DNA of 19,766 nt from JBBIJR01 sp037445875 (GTDB lineage Bacteria > CLD3 > SB21): NCBI GenBank assembly GCA_037445875.1, contig JBBIJR010000068.1:1-19766 (forward strand), given 5' to 3'. This document shows, one piece after another, positions 1 through 6,800 of the stretch. Each line of letters starts with the position of its first letter. Within the stretch, counting starts at the first letter, position 1. The translations under genes were made by a program, and so were the position numbers. Under the pieces are notes generated by a model. That model saw only the letters and a list, made by a program, of their open reading frames with translations, ran no database searches and was not told the origin of the DNA.

Positions 1-402
1 TCTCACATCCGTACCCTCCTCCTCACGTTCTTTTTCCGCTACATGCGGGAGCTCGTGGAAAACGGCAACGTGTACATAGCCCAGCCGCCCCTGTATCGCC
101 TCAAGAAAGGCAAAGAAGAAAAATACGCATTTGACGACGAGGAAAAGGAGATGTACCTCAAACAGTGGGGCACGACCGAGGACAACGTCAACGTTCAGCG
201 GTACAAAGGGCTCGGAGAGATGAACCCCGAGCAGCTCTGGAGCACGACAATGGACCCCGACAAGCGGGTCCTGCTGCAGGTCACCATCGAAGACGCCGCC
301 ACGGCCGATCACGTCTTCTCCACCCTGATGGGAGACGCGGTCGAGCCGCGAAGGAAGTTCATCGAAGACAACGCCAAATACGTGAGGAATCTGGATGTCT
401 GA
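1..402 (+). CDS. gyrB: DNA gyrase subunit B, C-terminal part (5' truncated by window edge)
   Basis: GyrB is the ATPase subunit of DNA gyrase, which introduces negative supercoils as a GyrA2GyrB2 complex. Only the last 133 codons are present; the frame is open from base 1, so the gene is cut by the window and not broken. The first visible residues, SHIRTLLLTFFFRYM, are those that directly follow the Mg2+-binding DxD motif of the TOPRIM domain. They are followed by QPPLYRLKKGK, the conserved YKGLGEMNPEQLWSTTMDP segment, and the typical GyrB ending (MGDAVEPRRKFIE ... NLDV). The NLDV-type terminus and the gyrA gene downstream favour GyrB over ParE. The stop codon overlaps the ATG of the next gene, so this is the first visible gene of a long plus-strand operon. 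Confidence 0.97.
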   Translation, partial: SHIRTLLLTFFFRYMRELVENGNVYIAQPPLYRLKKGKEEKYAFDDEEKEMYLKQWGTTEDNVNVQRYKGLGEMNPEQLWSTTMDPDKRVLLQVTIEDAATADHVFSTLMGDAVEPRRKFIEDNAKYVRNLDV

Positions 403-703
403 GGCAAAGAGGGCCGGCCGTGAGTCAGAAGCTAGCCTGTTGGCGCAGCGGAAGAGGGGAATGCAGGCTTTCGAAGAGTGGGAACTGCAGGAGCGGTTAG
501 AACGATGGCGCGGAAAGACCTTTGAAGACAAGTCGTTTGTCTACTGGTACATGGTCCAGGCCGTACGCGAGCGAAGGCCGGACCTCTTTTCGAACTCGCC
601 TGTGAGCGACGTCGAGCTTCGCAAGGAACCTCATCTCTGCCACCTGATTGACAAGATCGCGAGGTTGAAAGCCGTTGACCGACTCATCCGAAAACATACT
701 TAA
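395..703 (+). CDS. Hypothetical protein, 102 aa, between gyrB and gyrA
   Basis: I do not recognise this family. The start is supported by a GAGG Shine-Dalgarno at 384-387, seven bases before an ATG that overlaps the gyrB stop, so translation is probably coupled to gyrB. The product is short, highly charged and mostly helix-compatible: an Arg/Glu-rich first half (about residues 1-40), then a Trp/Tyr-rich patch (SFVYWYMVQAVRERRPDLF, residues about 47-65) and a C-terminal helix rich in Lys and Arg. There is no signal peptide, membrane segment or cysteine motif (one Cys only). Its end overlaps the next gene, a nucleotidyltransferase-fold protein, so the two look like a pair. A small partner or antitoxin-like role is only a guess from this arrangement. 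Confidence 0.72.
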   Translation: MSEAKRAGRESEASLLAQRKRGMQAFEEWELQERLERWRGKTFEDKSFVYWYMVQAVRERRPDLFSNSPVSDVELRKEPHLCHLIDKIARLKAVDRLIRKHT

Positions 704-1253
704 CAGACTGCTGATGGCTGTCGCCCAGGCATTGGCCCGTCACAGGATAGACTATATGGTAACCGGAGGACAGGCCGTTGTGGAATATGCAGAGCCGCGT
801 TTCACGGCCGATGTGGATATCACCGTTCTTCTCGATCTCAACGAGGTTGATCATCTGGTGTCTTCGCTCCCCGCGGGGTTTGTGCCCCGTGCGGCGGAAC
901 CGAAGAGATTTGTCTCGGACACCGGTGTACTGCCGGTCAGTCACCGGGAAACGGGGATTCGGTTTGATTTCACGTTTGGACGCACGAATTTTGAAATGGA
1001 AGCTGTACTTCGCACTCGAAATGTGAGGATCGGAAACGGTACCGTACGGTTTATCCGGCCTGAAGACCTCGTTGTAGAAAAGGTCTTTGCCGGACGTCCA
1101 AAAGACCTGGAAGATGCAAAGAACATCTTGAACGCTCACCCGGGACTGAATCAAGGCGAGATCGGAGCAATGCTGAAAAGTTTCGATCGGGAGTTGGGAC
1201 AAAACGATCTCACGGAGCGTTGGAGGGTATTATTGGAAAGTATCAACCGATAA
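675..1253 (+). CDS. Nucleotidyltransferase-fold protein (DUF6036 / AbiEii-like), 192 aa
   Basis: The N-terminal half carries a minimal nucleotidyltransferase signature: VTGGQAVVEY (GG at residues 31-32) followed by RFTADVDI, with two acidic residues (D46, D48) and a third in IRFDF (D98). Near residue 135 it has the VEKVFAGRPKDLEDAKNIL pattern common in DUF6036 and AbiEii-like proteins, some of which are toxins of toxin-antitoxin or abortive-infection pairs. All three expected acidic positions are present, so catalysis is possible; the substrate is unknown. The chosen start is TTG at 675, with GAGG at 661-664; an in-frame ATG at 714, just after the upstream stop, is the alternative and would leave the GG motif intact. 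It overlaps the 102-aa gene by 29 bases and is followed after 15 bases by gyrA. By eye the base composition is lower in GC than gyrA, which hints at later acquisition. Confidence 0.82.
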   Translation: MTDSSENILNRLLMAVAQALARHRIDYMVTGGQAVVEYAEPRFTADVDITVLLDLNEVDHLVSSLPAGFVPRAAEPKRFVSDTGVLPVSHRETGIRFDFTFGRTNFEMEAVLRTRNVRIGNGTVRFIRPEDLVVEKVFAGRPKDLEDAKNILNAHPGLNQGEIGAMLKSFDRELGQNDLTERWRVLLESINR

Positions 1254-1268
1254 GGAGAACGTCGATTA

Positions 1269-3713
1269 ATGTCTACGATTGAGAAAATTGTTCCCGTCAA
1301 TATTGAAGACGAGATGCGGAACAGCTACATCGATTATTCGATGTCCGTCATCGTTTCGCGTGCGATCCCCGATGTCCGCGACGGCTTGAAACCCGTACAT
1401 CGCCGTGTGTTGTTCGGGATGAACGAACTCGGACTGGCGTACAACAAGCCGTACAAGAAATCCGCGCGCGTCGTCGGCGAGGTGCTTGGGAAGTACCATC
1501 CTCACGGTGATACGGCGGTCTACGACACGATCGTGCGCATGGTCCAGACGTTCTCGCTGCGGTATCCGCTGGTGGACGGGCAGGGCAATTTCGGCTCCAT
1601 CGACGGCGACGCTCCGGCGGCGATGCGATACACCGAGGTCCGACTGGCGCGGATTGCCGAGGAAATGCTGCGCGACCTCGAAAAGAACACGGTCAATTTC
1701 GTTCCGAATTTCGACGATACCCTCACCATGCCGGAGGTGCTGCCGGCCGTTCTCCCCAACCTCCTGATCAACGGTTCCGCCGGAATCGCCGTCGGCATGG
1801 CCACCAATATTCCCCCGCACAACCTGGGCGAAGTGGTCGATGCGCTCGTGCATCTAATCGAACACAAGGACTGCTCCGTCAAGGACCTTATGAAATTCGT
1901 CAAAGGGCCGGATTTCCCGACGGGCGGTATCATTAACGGTACGGGAGGCATCAAGGAGGCGTACGAAGGCGGAAAGGGGAAGATCGTGCTCCGTGCCAAG
2001 GCGAGCATCGAAACCGCCAAGAACGGACGTGCCAGCATCATCGTGTCGGAGATTCCCTACCAGGTCAACAAGGCGTCGCTGATGGAAAAGATCTCCGAGC
2101 TGGTGCGGGACAAGAAGGTCGAGGATGTCAGCGCTCTGCGGGATGAATCCGATCGGGACGGCATGCGGATCGTGATCGAATTGAAACGCGACGCGAACGC
2201 ACAGGTGATCATGAACAACCTTTACAAGCACACGCAGATGCAAACGACGTTCGGGATCATCATGCTGGCCCTCGTCGACGGCCGTCCCCAGGTTCTGAAT
2301 CTCAAGCAGGTGTTGGAGAATTTCGTGGAGCACCGGCACGACGTGGTGCTTCGCAGGACCAGGTTCGAGCTCGAAGCCGCCGAAAAGCGTGCGCACATTC
2401 TCGAAGGACTGAAGATCGCCCTGGAGAACATCGACGCGGTCATTGCGCTGATCAAGAAGGCCAAGGATCCACAGACGGCCAGGGACGGCCTGATGAAGAA
2501 ATTCAAACTCAGCGAGATCCAGGCCATGGAGATTCTGAAGATGCAGCTCCAGCGGCTGACGAGTCTCGAGGTCCAGAAGATCGAGAACGAGTATAAAGAA
2601 ACGATCAAACTGATCGAGAAGCTCAAAGGCATCATAGCCAGCCGGCCCAAACGGATGCAGATCATCAAGGATGAGCTGGCCGACGTGAAAAAGACGTTCG
2701 GGGACCCGCGGCGTACGGACATTGTCAAGAAGGAAGTGGCGGAGATCGAACTCGAGGACACTATCGCCGAGGAAGAAATGGTGGTGACCATCTCTCGCCA
2801 GGGTTACATCAAGCGGCTTCCGGTCAGCGGTTACCGGCGCCAGGGCCGCGGCGGTACCGGCGTCACGGGCGGCGCCACCAAGGAGGACGACTACATCGAG
2901 CACCTGTTCGTCGCGTCGACCCACGACTATATGTTGTTCTTTACGAACAAGGGCCGGTGTTATTGGCTGAAGGTCTACGAGATCCCCCAGGTAGGACGCG
3001 CCGCCCGAGGCAAGCACATTTCGAATCTGATCGAACAACAAGCCGACGAGCAAATTCGCGCATTCATCAACGTCAAGGAATTCACCGACGAGCTGTCCGT
3101 GGTGATGGTGACCCGCAAAGGCGTGATCAAGAAAACGAACCTCTCCGCGTTCAGCAATCCGAGACGCGGCGGCATCATAGCCATCACCATCGAGGACAAG
3201 GACGATCTGGTCGACGCCAAACTCACCGACGGCCAGCGGGACATCATCATCGGCACCAAGGACGGCATGGCCATCCGGTTCAAGGAATCGGAAGTTCGCG
3301 AGATGGGCCGCAGCGCGCGAGGTGTGACCGGCATCGACCTGTCCAAAGGCGATTTCGTCGTCGGTGTCGTGGCGCTCAAGCGGGAGAACGGCACCGTTCT
3401 GGTAGTATCCGACCAGGGCTACGGCAAACGCAGCGAGGTGTCCGATTATCGAGTCACCCGGCGTGGTGGCAAGGGTATCATCACGATGAAAGCCACCGAT
3501 AAGACGGGCCGCATGATCGCCATCCGCGAGGTCGTCGACACCGAAGACCTCATGATCATAACCGAAAACGGCATGGTCATCCGCCTGAAGATGTCCGAGA
3601 TCCGCACCATGGGCCGAAATACCCAGGGCGTGCGGCTCGTCCGTCTGAAGACCGACGACAGCATTTCGGACATCACCAGCATCCAGGAAGACGAAGAAGG
3701 CGAGACGGCATAG
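1269..3713 (+). CDS. gyrA: DNA gyrase subunit A
   Basis: This is the DNA breakage-reunion subunit of gyrase, full length at 814 aa. The N-terminal winged-helix/tower region contains the catalytic tyrosine Y121 in AAMRYTEVRLA (E. coli Y122). The quinolone-resistance region reads GKYHPHGDTAVYDTIVRM, so the position equivalent to E. coli Ser83 is Thr82, with Asp86 conserved; Thr is natural in several wild-type bacteria. A coiled-coil segment follows (about residues 350-490), then the C-terminal DNA-wrapping beta-pinwheel with the GyrA box QGRGGTG at residues 525-531, which separates GyrA from ParC. The start is an ATG preceded by AAGGAG about 11 bases upstream, directly at the stop of the nucleotidyltransferase gene. 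The tail is short and only mildly acidic (QEDEEGETA). The rex gene begins two bases after the stop. Confidence 0.98.
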   Translation: MSTIEKIVPVNIEDEMRNSYIDYSMSVIVSRAIPDVRDGLKPVHRRVLFGMNELGLAYNKPYKKSARVVGEVLGKYHPHGDTAVYDTIVRMVQTFSLRYPLVDGQGNFGSIDGDAPAAMRYTEVRLARIAEEMLRDLEKNTVNFVPNFDDTLTMPEVLPAVLPNLLINGSAGIAVGMATNIPPHNLGEVVDALVHLIEHKDCSVKDLMKFVKGPDFPTGGIINGTGGIKEAYEGGKGKIVLRAKASIETAKNGRASIIVSEIPYQVNKASLMEKISELVRDKKVEDVSALRDESDRDGMRIVIELKRDANAQVIMNNLYKHTQMQTTFGIIMLALVDGRPQVLNLKQVLENFVEHRHDVVLRRTRFELEAAEKRAHILEGLKIALENIDAVIALIKKAKDPQTARDGLMKKFKLSEIQAMEILKMQLQRLTSLEVQKIENEYKETIKLIEKLKGIIASRPKRMQIIKDELADVKKTFGDPRRTDIVKKEVAEIELEDTIAEEEMVVTISRQGYIKRLPVSGYRRQGRGGTGVTGGATKEDDYIEHLFVASTHDYMLFFTNKGRCYWLKVYEIPQVGRAARGKHISNLIEQQADEQIRAFINVKEFTDELSVVMVTRKGVIKKTNLSAFSNPRRGGIIAITIEDKDDLVDAKLTDGQRDIIIGTKDGMAIRFKESEVREMGRSARGVTGIDLSKGDFVVGVVALKRENGTVLVVSDQGYGKRSEVSDYRVTRRGGKGIITMKATDKTGRMIAIREVVDTEDLMIITENGMVIRLKMSEIRTMGRNTQGVRLVRLKTDDSISDITSIQEDEEGETA

Positions 3714-3715
3714 TC

Positions 3716-4399
3716 ATGAAACCGACCCATACCAAACGGAGCAGACGCTCGTCCAAGAAGACGCAAAAGGTGTCCGCATCCACCGTCAGGCGCCTGTCGA
3801 AGTACTATCGTACCCTCAACGACCTGTTACGGGACGGGATTGAGCACGTGTCGTCGGAGGAACTGGCTCGGATCGACGGATTCACGTCGGCGCAGGTCCG
3901 AAAGGACTTTGCGTATTTCGGGAACTTCGGCAAGCGGGGACTGGGCTACAACGTCATAGACCTGCGCAACCAGATTGCCAACATCCTGGGCCTCAACCGC
4001 CAGTGGAACGTTGCGATCGTAGGCGCGGGCAATATCGGCTCGGCCCTGATCGACTACGGTGAGTTCGCCGCCCACGGGTTCAACGTGCGGCTGATTCTCG
4101 ACAACGATCCGTGCAAAGTTGGCGCCAGCCTGAAATCCCTCATTGTCCGTGATGCGGAGGCCCTTCGGGAAGAGTTCCGCCGGGAAAACATCGAGATCGC
4201 GATTCTGGCGGTCCCGGCCGAGGCCGCCCAGGCCGTTGCCGAAAAGGTGGTAGCCGCCGGCGTACGTGCCATCCTCAACTTTGCCCCCCGCAGCCTCAAC
4301 GTGCCGAGGCAGGTGGCGGTTCGTCAGGAGAATACTGCGATGGAACTGGAGGCATTGACGTTCTCCATCATGAATCGAGAACCGTTGAGTCGCCGCTGA
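3716..4399 (+). CDS. rex: Redox-sensing transcriptional repressor Rex
   Basis: Rex is a cytosolic dimer that represses respiratory and fermentative genes and leaves DNA when the NADH/NAD+ ratio rises. The N-terminal winged helix (about residues 20-80) starts with VRRLSKYYRTL and has the hallmark VRKDFAYFGNFGKRGLGY (residues 61-78). The Rossmann domain follows with the NAD-binding GAGNIG at 103-108, an acidic end to the second strand (LDND), and the conserved NFAPRSLNVP near residue 188. The length of 227 aa is slightly above the usual 205-215 because of an Arg/Lys/Ser-rich N-terminal stretch of about 18 residues. An internal GTG at 3770 (residue 19) is an alternative start that would remove it; no strong ribosome site decides. 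The stop overlaps the ATG of the next gene as TGATG. I saw no clear Rex operator in the window. Confidence 0.96.
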   Translation: MKPTHTKRSRRSSKKTQKVSASTVRRLSKYYRTLNDLLRDGIEHVSSEELARIDGFTSAQVRKDFAYFGNFGKRGLGYNVIDLRNQIANILGLNRQWNVAIVGAGNIGSALIDYGEFAAHGFNVRLILDNDPCKVGASLKSLIVRDAEALREEFRRENIEIAILAVPAEAAQAVAEKVVAAGVRAILNFAPRSLNVPRQVAVRQENTAMELEALTFSIMNREPLSRR

Positions 4400-5811
4400 T
4401 GGATCCTCACGGCGACATCTTGGATCGTGTGGCCCAGAGCGTCTGCGCCCAGCTGCTTCGCAAGCTGGATGGGTCCGGCGATTCGTGGTCCTACTTCGAT
4501 CTGACCCGCCCTTCGGTCGACCCGATGCTTCGGAAGGTGTTCACCCTGCGATACGAAGAGTTGTTCGTAACGGAACGCCGCCGTCTCGTGCAGGGGGCGC
4601 CGGATGCCGCCCTGCGCTACGAGTCCGAGGCTGTGACGAAACAGGTGACGAGCCTGATCGATGAACTCAAGCGGAATCTGATGGTGGAGAAAAGGGACGT
4701 CGAGTCCCTCCTGTTTGAAACCGTCCTGGGTCAGGTTCGGTTCATCGTGATGCCGTTGAAGACGGTGGAAGAAGGTCTGTATGCGGAGAACGCAGCGCGG
4801 TCGGTGTCGGACATCGTCTCCAGGTTTCGTTCCTTCGACAAATACCGGTACTATCCCGATGCGTTGGAGAAATACGCCCATGCGAAGAGCATTCAACATC
4901 TGACCCGGGGGCAACTCCACCTGCTGATCACAGAGATCAACCAGAGCCTGTTCGGGACGGACGGGCTGGAGAACGTGCTCAAGGTCAGCGGGTTGATCAT
5001 GAAGGAGTTGAACGACCTGCAGGGCCGCGCCTCGGGGGACATTGAAATCCCCGTCCTCATGATGGCCTTTGCCGACCGTTCGTTGCGGGATTTCGAAGTG
5101 GCGCTCAATATCGAGAAGGAGCTCGGCAAAGAGCGGATCAATGCCTACGGCCTGCGGCAGGTCCTGAATCGATTTGCGCTGTTGAAGGAAAAGAAAGGCG
5201 TTCCACCTCCTCCTCCCGTCTCATCGGAGGAGCCCGCCTCCGCCCGAGCCGAGGAGAAACGGAAACCGAAGGACACGACCGACGTGATCATCGACGGTGT
5301 CCTCCAAAGGGACGAAAGCGGCGAGCTCATTGACCTCCATCAGGTCCTGTCGCAGCAAGGCCGGAACGCGCCGCTCGATGAGGCACCGGCGGACGAGCCC
5401 ATGCTTGCAGAGAGCCCCGAAGGGGAACCCGCGCCGTCGCCCCTCGAGCCTCCGTCGGACGTGACGGGGGAGTTCATTCGAGAGGAGCTCGTCGAGAGTT
5501 TTTCGGACGACACCGCTGCCATCAAGCTGCTGGCCCTTAAACAGGCAGACCGGCTGGTGTCTATCGAAACGCTCATCTCCGACAAGGACGAGAAGATCTT
5601 TCTGAAAAGGATCTTCATGGAAGACGTGGCGGACTATCGGGGATTCCTGAAACACTTGAATCGAACGAAGACGTGGAAAGAAGCCATTAATGTGCTCGAC
5701 GACAAACTGTATTCGAACAAAGTCGATCCTTACTGCAAGGAAGCCATCCGGTTGAGCGACATTGTCTACACACGCTTCTATCCGCCCGAACCTGCCGAAC
5801 CCCAGAACTAA
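4399..5811 (+). CDS. Conserved-looking hypothetical protein, 470 aa, coupled to rex
   Basis: I do not recognise this family. The start codon shares one base with the rex stop (TGATG), which implies translational coupling. Residues 1-265 are predominantly helix-forming without membrane spans, and include an aromatic patch FDKYRYYPDALEKYAHAK (146-163). Residues about 266-355 are a low-complexity Pro/Glu/Ala linker containing PPPPP (269-273) and a short hydrophobic island, DVIIDGVLQRDESGELIDLHQVL (295-317). Residues about 356-460 form a second compact region with many Leu, Lys and Asp. There is no signal peptide, lipobox, nucleotide-binding loop or zinc motif. The layout (two folded regions joined by a disordered linker) suggests a cytoplasmic scaffold or regulatory protein, but that is inference. 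It ends 23 bases before the CcmD-like gene. Confidence 0.85.
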   Translation: MDPHGDILDRVAQSVCAQLLRKLDGSGDSWSYFDLTRPSVDPMLRKVFTLRYEELFVTERRRLVQGAPDAALRYESEAVTKQVTSLIDELKRNLMVEKRDVESLLFETVLGQVRFIVMPLKTVEEGLYAENAARSVSDIVSRFRSFDKYRYYPDALEKYAHAKSIQHLTRGQLHLLITEINQSLFGTDGLENVLKVSGLIMKELNDLQGRASGDIEIPVLMMAFADRSLRDFEVALNIEKELGKERINAYGLRQVLNRFALLKEKKGVPPPPPVSSEEPASARAEEKRKPKDTTDVIIDGVLQRDESGELIDLHQVLSQQGRNAPLDEAPADEPMLAESPEGEPAPSPLEPPSDVTGEFIREELVESFSDDTAAIKLLALKQADRLVSIETLISDKDEKIFLKRIFMEDVADYRGFLKHLNRTKTWKEAINVLDDKLYSNKVDPYCKEAIRLSDIVYTRFYPPEPAEPQN

Positions 5812-5834
5812 TTTTGGACTGACCGGAGACCCCG

Positions 5835-5990
5835 ATGGAGAACCTGTCTTATTTGTTCGCTGCGTTTGCCGCGGTATGGCTCATCCTGTTCTATTATGTG
5901 ACCCGGATGAGCCGTCGCCAGAAACAACTGTCGGAGGAAATCGAGCAGATCAGAAAACTGCTGGAGGACAAATCAAAGAATCCCCGATGA
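5835..5990 (+). CDS. CcmD-family small membrane protein, 51 aa
   Basis: CcmD-family proteins are small single-pass membrane peptides that, in cytochrome c maturation System I, help the CcmABC haem exporter. This 51-aa product begins MENLSYLFAAFAAVWLILFYY, one membrane span at about residues 5-22, followed by TRMSRRQKQ, a positive-inside stop, and a Glu/Lys-rich amphipathic helix (EEIEQIRKLLED). That order and length fit the alternative CcmD family seen in many non-proteobacterial genomes. The ATG is preceded by GGAG at 5825-5828 with a six-base spacer, good support for such a short gene. No ccmA, ccmB, ccmC or ccmE lies nearby, so it is an orphan here. Its TGA abuts the stop of the convergent phosphatase gene with no base between. 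Other single-span peptides can look alike, so the family call is moderate. Confidence 0.75.
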   Translation: MENLSYLFAAFAAVWLILFYYVTRMSRRQKQLSEEIEQIRKLLEDKSKNPR

Positions 5991-6737
5991 TCAAACCTTC
6001 CCTTCCTCATCCACGTACACCGCGATGGCGGTCAGATTGTCCATGGCGCCGCCGGCGTAGACGATCTCTTTGATGCGCTCGCAGATCCGATCCGGGGGCA
6101 GATCGGACGATGCCATACGCGTGATCTCGACGATCGACACGTACTCCGCCACGCCGTCCGAACACAACAGGTAGAAATCACCTCTTTGTACGTCGGCTTC
6201 CAGCGTGAACACCTCGATGTCGGGTTTGTGCGCGATGCAGCTTAGCAGCACATTGCGCATGGGGTGCCGCCGGGCCTGCTCGACACTGATGATGCCTTTC
6301 TCGACCATCTGCTGGACGATACTCTGGTCCCTGGTAAGCTGTTCGCCCCGACCGTCCCGCACCCGATAGACCTTGCTGTCCCCCACATGCCCGATCAGCG
6401 CACGGCCGGAGTAGAAGTACAACACGGAAAGCGTTGAACCCATGTTCCGGTATTCCGGCTTCTGGGCCTCTTCGTAGACGTCGCTGTTCACCCGCTTGAA
6501 GACACGCTCGACGATCTGCAACTCACCCGAGGGCGTGAGGCCGTTCTCCCGCGTGGCATCGTCGAAATAGTCCTTGAACTTCTCGATCGTCATGTGGCTG
6601 GCCACTTCGCCCGCCAGTTCGCCTCCGAGGCCGTCCGCGACGATGAACAGAGGGGCGGCCACGAGTAAACTGTCTTCATTGTGCGGGCGGTTCGGGTTCA
6701 GCCCGCGGTCCGTGATGCTGGCGATGCGAAACTTCAT
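5991..6737 (-). CDS. PP2C-family serine/threonine protein phosphatase
   Basis: Predicted cytosolic metal-dependent (PPM/PP2C) phosphatase of 248 aa, the usual size for the bacterial stand-alone form, which typically reverses Hanks-type kinase phosphorylation. The metal-binding and signature motifs appear in order: NED at 20-22, VADGLGG at 33-39 with D35, GSTLSVL near 100, GHVGDSKVYRV at 116-126, LCSDGV at 191-196 with D194, and MDNLTAIAV at 232-240 with D233. The N-terminus MKFRIASITDRG is the normal beginning for the family, supporting this ATG even though no strong Shine-Dalgarno precedes it. It lies 63 bases downstream of the chemoreceptor gene on the same strand, with a weak promoter candidate in that gap. 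No partner kinase or FHA protein is present in the window. Confidence 0.95.
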   Translation of the reverse strand: MKFRIASITDRGLNPNRPHNEDSLLVAAPLFIVADGLGGELAGEVASHMTIEKFKDYFDDATRENGLTPSGELQIVERVFKRVNSDVYEEAQKPEYRNMGSTLSVLYFYSGRALIGHVGDSKVYRVRDGRGEQLTRDQSIVQQMVEKGIISVEQARRHPMRNVLLSCIAHKPDIEVFTLEADVQRGDFYLLCSDGVAEYVSIVEITRMASSDLPPDRICERIKEIVYAGGAMDNLTAIAVYVDEEGKV

Positions 6738-6764
6738 GTTGCGTCCGATGGATGCGCGGGATGG

Positions 6765-6793
6765 AAATTAACTAAATGCGATAGATGGGTCAA
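6765..6793 (-). promoter_or_regulatory. Weak promoter candidate for the PP2C phosphatase gene
   Basis: Read on the minus strand, TTGACC (6793-6788) is followed after 17 bases by TAATTT (6770-6765). The -35 is close to consensus and the -10 is poor, so this is tentative. Its position just after the chemoreceptor stop would allow the phosphatase to be transcribed independently. No hairpin terminator was seen in this 63-base gap, so read-through from the chemoreceptor is equally possible. Confidence 0.3.
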
Positions 6794-6800
6794 GCAGAAT

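Noticed and set aside
1506..1529. Thr at the Ser83-equivalent position of GyrA as acquired quinolone resistance
   Set aside because: Thr is the natural residue in several wild-type bacteria, so it is not evidence of a resistance mutation.
1854..3053. 399-codon open frame opposite gyrA
   Set aside because: It is fully antisense to well-conserved gyrA, has His/Leu/Asp-rich composition typical of reverse-frame shadows and no ribosome site or family likeness.
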